In this document: positions 3,964-6,014 of the stretch, piece by piece
How positions within the stretch are numbered: position 1 is the stretch's first letter
Layout of the letters: every line of letters begins with the position of its first letter
Notes under the pieces: model-generated
What the model was told of the DNA's origin: nothing
Database searches by the model: none
What the model saw: only the letters and a program-made list of their open reading frames with translations
Translations under genes and position numbers: made by a program
From: Blautia sp.
Lineage (GTDB): Bacteria; Bacillota; Clostridia; Lachnospirales; Lachnospiraceae
Direction of reading: 5' to 3'
NCBI GenBank assembly: GCA_017515945.1
Contig: JAFWDX010000313.1
Span: 1-6,014 of the forward strand
Length of the DNA: 6,014 nucleotides

Positions 3964-5406
3964 ATGCTGTATTTCAGAAACAGGGAAACAGAAGAATTGG
4001 CCGATTTTTCAAAACATCCAAGATACAAGGCCATGGCTGTATACGGGAGGAGACGTGTCGGAAAAACGGCTTTGATTCTTGATTTTTATGAAAAGGATCA
4101 TGGTAAGCAGATGGTTTATTTCCAGTGCACTTCAATGGACTATGCTGCCTGCCTGCATGATTTTGTCTCTGTTCTGTCTGTGTATAACAGCCTTCTGGAA
4201 TCTTTGCTTCGGCCGTATACCACATTCAGAGACGTATTTCTCTTTCTTTCTTCAACGCAGTTACAGCACCCAATGCTTATAGTGATAGATGAATTTCCGT
4301 TTTTGGCAAAAAGGGACGAGAATGTTGCTGTGGAGTTCCAGTGGATCATCGATCATGCGCTCAGGGATATGAAACTGATCTTAATGGGCTCAAGTATATC
4401 TTTCATGCGAAGGCAGATCAGGGAGGAACAGTCTCCGTTGTATGGTCGATTTGATGTGATCCAGGAAATTCTGCCATTTACTTTTTCAGAGGTTCATGAG
4501 CTTTTCCCGGATTTTGAAGACGCCATGGAGGTATATGCACAGACGGGCGGAGTAGCGCAATATGTGATGTTTTTTCTTGATTATTCATCTGTCCGCAGAG
4601 CATCCGAAAGCCTGCTTTTTAATCGGACTGGGCGATTATTTCTTGAAGCACCGAATCTTTTAATGCAGGAAGTCCGTGACATGACGACTTATGTTTCGAT
4701 TTTGCGTGTTATAGGCTGTTCCGAAAAAGATTCCGGAAAGATCGCAAAGCAGTCCGGGATAGAACAAAGAAATGTCTATCCATATCTGAACAGGCTGATT
4801 GATCTCGGGATTGTATCGCTGATCGATAATCCATTGTCAGGGAAAAAAGAACATCGGTACCGCATTTCCGATCCTTTTTTCCGGTTTTATTATACTTTCC
4901 TGGAACCGAATGTATCTCTGATTTCAACGCTCAGGGAGAAGTCACGGGATATTATTTTAAATGAACAATATCATGAATTCCTGGGATTTGTATATGAGGA
5001 TGTGATTCGGTCAGGATGCTTTCAATTTGCACTTGAAGGCCGTCTTCCTTTTTTTCCCCGGACAGTCGGAAAATGGTGGGGACAATTCAAAAAAGAAGGT
5101 GTTGGGAAGGAAACGGAAATTGACATGATCGCTTTCGATGATCAACATCTGATTCTGGGAGAATGTAAATATCGGTCGAAAGCAATGGGAATGCAGGAAT
5201 TGAATCTGCTTATGATGAAAGCACAGTTTGTGCCTGCGAAAGGACGGGAACTTTATTATCTGCTGGCAAGCAAGGCCGGATTTACGGAGGATATCCTGTC
5301 TCTCAAGGATCCACATGTGATTTTGATTGGGAGACAGGAGACAGAGAACCGTCCCCTGTCTCCTTTGAGGAACCAGAACCTCTCTAAAATTAACCAGATT
5401 ATCTGA
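3964..5406 (+). CDS. ATPase_2/DUF234-type ATPase with PD-(D/E)XK-like C-terminal motif
   Basis: This 480-residue protein starts MLYFRNRETEELADF and has Walker A GRRRVGKT (28-35), Walker B MLIVIDEF (104-111) and a sensor-like LILMGSS (138-144). A winged-helix-like segment (about 245-290, with SGKIAKQSGIEQRNVYPYLN) follows, then DPFFRFYYTFLEPN (303-316), the mark of the DUF234 region. Near the C-terminus, EIDMIAFDDQHLILGECKYR carries Asp387 and Glu400-x-Lys402, a PD-(D/E)XK nuclease-type arrangement. The family is common in archaea and anaerobes, and its job is poorly known. An ATP-driven DNA-acting or defence-like role is only an inference. The start is supported by AAGGAGGG about 10 bases upstream. 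Residues from about 456 on (GRQETENRPLSPLRNQN) are encoded by an inverted copy of the 27-bp repeat, so the native tail was probably different. The gene sits between two toxin-antitoxin modules. Confidence 0.85.
   Translation: MLYFRNRETEELADFSKHPRYKAMAVYGRRRVGKTALILDFYEKDHGKQMVYFQCTSMDYAACLHDFVSVLSVYNSLLESLLRPYTTFRDVFLFLSSTQLQHPMLIVIDEFPFLAKRDENVAVEFQWIIDHALRDMKLILMGSSISFMRRQIREEQSPLYGRFDVIQEILPFTFSEVHELFPDFEDAMEVYAQTGGVAQYVMFFLDYSSVRRASESLLFNRTGRLFLEAPNLLMQEVRDMTTYVSILRVIGCSEKDSGKIAKQSGIEQRNVYPYLNRLIDLGIVSLIDNPLSGKKEHRYRISDPFFRFYYTFLEPNVSLISTLREKSRDIILNEQYHEFLGFVYEDVIRSGCFQFALEGRLPFFPRTVGKWWGQFKKEGVGKETEIDMIAFDDQHLILGECKYRSKAMGMQELNLLMMKAQFVPAKGRELYYLLASKAGFTEDILSLKDPHVILIGRQETENRPLSPLRNQNLSKINQII
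5337..5363 (-). repeat. 27-bp dyad repeat, copy C, inside the ATPase coding end
   Basis: This is the inverted counterpart of copies A and B, with GGAGAC (5337-5342) and GTCTCC (5358-5363) as the ends. An extra GGGAGACA half-arm (5329-5336) sits beside it. It is translated in the ATPase frame as roughly residues 458-467, so insertion replaced or extended the C-terminal tail without breaking the upstream domains. Confidence 0.75.
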
Positions 5407-5412
5407 TACTAC

Positions 5413-5441
5413 TTATCATTACCGTCTTTACGGTATATACT
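5413..5441 (+). promoter_or_regulatory. Promoter with internal palindrome for the RelB/RelE-like operon
   Basis: TTATCA (5413-5418), a 17-base spacer and TATACT (5436-5441) form a plausible promoter. The spacer holds a perfect dyad TACCGT-CTTT-ACGGTA (5420-5435) placed exactly between the two boxes, as expected for an operator bound by the ribbon-helix-helix antitoxin. With no T run after it, it is not a convincing terminator for the ATPase gene. Confidence 0.55.
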
Positions 5442-5473
5442 TATCCTGAACGTAAAGGAGGGGAGGTGCAGGT

Positions 5474-5743
5474 ATGGCAACAAAAGCTATGAACTTCAAA
5501 ATGGATGAAGCGGAAATTCTTGATATGAAGCACGTCGCCAGTGTATTCAATATGTCTGTCACAGATTTGATAAAAAACGCAGTTAAAGAATATATCGCTG
5601 AACTCAAGACAGATCCTTTCTACCGATTGACTGCAAATGTTCAGGACGCTTCTGATGAAGAATCCAGGGAAATTCTAAATGAAATCGAAGAATTGTCCGA
5701 TGATGACCTGACCATTGTATCCACAAAACGTTTTTCCGTTTGA
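5474..5743 (+). CDS. RelB-like ribbon-helix-helix antitoxin
   Basis: This 89-residue protein begins MATKAMNFKMDEAEILDMKH and continues VASVFNMSVTDLIKNAVKEYI. That is a ribbon-helix-helix DNA-binding unit (strand about 5-10, helices about 12-24 and 29-43), as in RelB/DinJ and CopG-type antitoxins. The acidic C-terminal half (DASDEESREILNEIEELSDD, then LTIVSTKRF) would wrap around and neutralise the toxin. The start has a strong ribosome binding site, GGAGG, 7 bases upstream (5462-5466). The toxin gene follows after 14 bases with its own ribosome binding site. The palindrome in the promoter just upstream is its likely autoregulatory site. The family assignment is clear, but which RelB subfamily it belongs to is not. 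Confidence 0.85.
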   Translation: MATKAMNFKMDEAEILDMKHVASVFNMSVTDLIKNAVKEYIAELKTDPFYRLTANVQDASDEESREILNEIEELSDDDLTIVSTKRFSV

Positions 5744-5757
5744 GCGGAGGACAGTCG

Positions 5758-6014
5758 ATGGACAAAAGAACTGGATTAAGCTATGAAATACAGTACACAA
5801 AGGCTGCAGATAAATTTCTGAAATATCACGAGGATATAAGGAAGCAATATGAAGACTCTATCAGAGAACTGCTTATTGGGGATCATCCGGAGAAAGTTGA
5901 TGTTAAACGGATCAAAGGAAAACGAAATGATTACTACCGTATCAAGCTCGGAGGCTATAGAGTAATATACGCTGTCATAAATGGAAAAATCATAGTGATC
6001 AGCACACTCCTGGC
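5758..6014 (+). CDS. RelE/ParE-superfamily toxin (3' end outside window)
   Basis: The 85 visible codons start MDKRTGLSYEIQYTKAADKF and include KYHEDIRKQYEDSIREL, VKRIKGKRNDYYRIKLGGYR and VIYAVINGKIIVISTLL. This is the RelE/ParE fold: an N-terminal strand, two helices, then a beta-sheet carrying the basic residues (Lys53, Lys55, Arg61, Arg68) typical of RelE-type mRNA-cleaving toxins that act on the ribosome. The ATG is set by GGAGG (5746-5750), 7 bases upstream, and lies 14 bases after the antitoxin stop. The gene runs off the window with the core nearly complete (RelE-type toxins are usually about 85-100 residues), so a C-terminal catalytic Arg or Tyr cannot be checked. It could instead be a gyrase-poisoning ParE, but the YYRIKLGGYRVIYAV stretch fits RelE better. 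Confidence 0.87.
   Translation, partial: MDKRTGLSYEIQYTKAADKFLKYHEDIRKQYEDSIRELLIGDHPEKVDVKRIKGKRNDYYRIKLGGYRVIYAVINGKIIVISTLL

Noticed and set aside
2830..5363. CRISPR array from the three 27-bp repeats
   Set aside because: The copies are hundreds to thousands of bases apart, in mixed orientation, one is inside a gene, and there are no spacers of regular length.

Overview
The window looks like a chromosomal segment from a low-oxygen Gram-positive bacterium, most likely a member of the Clostridia and perhaps a gut Lachnospiraceae. This is inferred from strong AGGAGG-type ribosome binding sites, a secreted clostripain-family (C11) peptidase, an NHLM-type export protein fragment, Phd/PIN and RelB/RelE-like toxin-antitoxin pairs, and small intergenic repeats. 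No rRNA, tRNA or CRISPR array is visible. The window has two halves that differ visibly in base composition: a GC-rich left part on the minus strand (about 94-2673) and a more AT-rich right part on the plus strand (about 2890-6014).

Left half, read right to left. A promoter (2735-2763) drives a secreted C11 cysteine peptidase (760-2673). Its last codons overlap a 67-residue gene (567-770) that looks like a double-glycine leader peptide with a very short Pro-rich core (GRPGKPVPPH). After a spacer with two small hairpins, a possible promoter and an intrinsic terminator or attenuator (338-383) comes a 73-residue protein (94-315). It matches the N-terminus of NHLM bacteriocin-type HlyD adaptors but stops soon after the membrane segment. 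Together these suggest a peptide maturation or export cassette whose transporter, if present, lies left of the window. The window opens inside a mobile repeat (1-86) abutting this gene.

Right half, read left to right. A Phd-type antitoxin and PIN-domain toxin pair (2947-3580) has twin TTAGCTAA boxes around its promoter and lies between two copies of a 27-bp dyad repeat. Next are a 40-bp near-palindrome and a strong promoter (3672-3700). These are separated from an ATPase gene (3964-5406; ATPase_2 plus DUF234-like, with a PD-(D/E)XK-like motif) by a 186-bp miniature transposable element with 15-bp inverted ends and an exact 8-bp target duplication. The GTAA ends and 8-bp duplication point to mobilisation by IS66-family machinery. 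A third, inverted copy of the 27-bp repeat is read as part of the ATPase C-terminal tail. The window ends with a RelB-like antitoxin (5474-5743) and a RelE/ParE-like toxin cut by the window edge (5758-6014), with a palindrome in their promoter spacer.

The most interesting points are the peptidase/GG-peptide/mini-adaptor cassette, and the ATPase locus in which a miniature element has landed between a palindrome-bearing promoter and the gene, breaking a short leader ORF.
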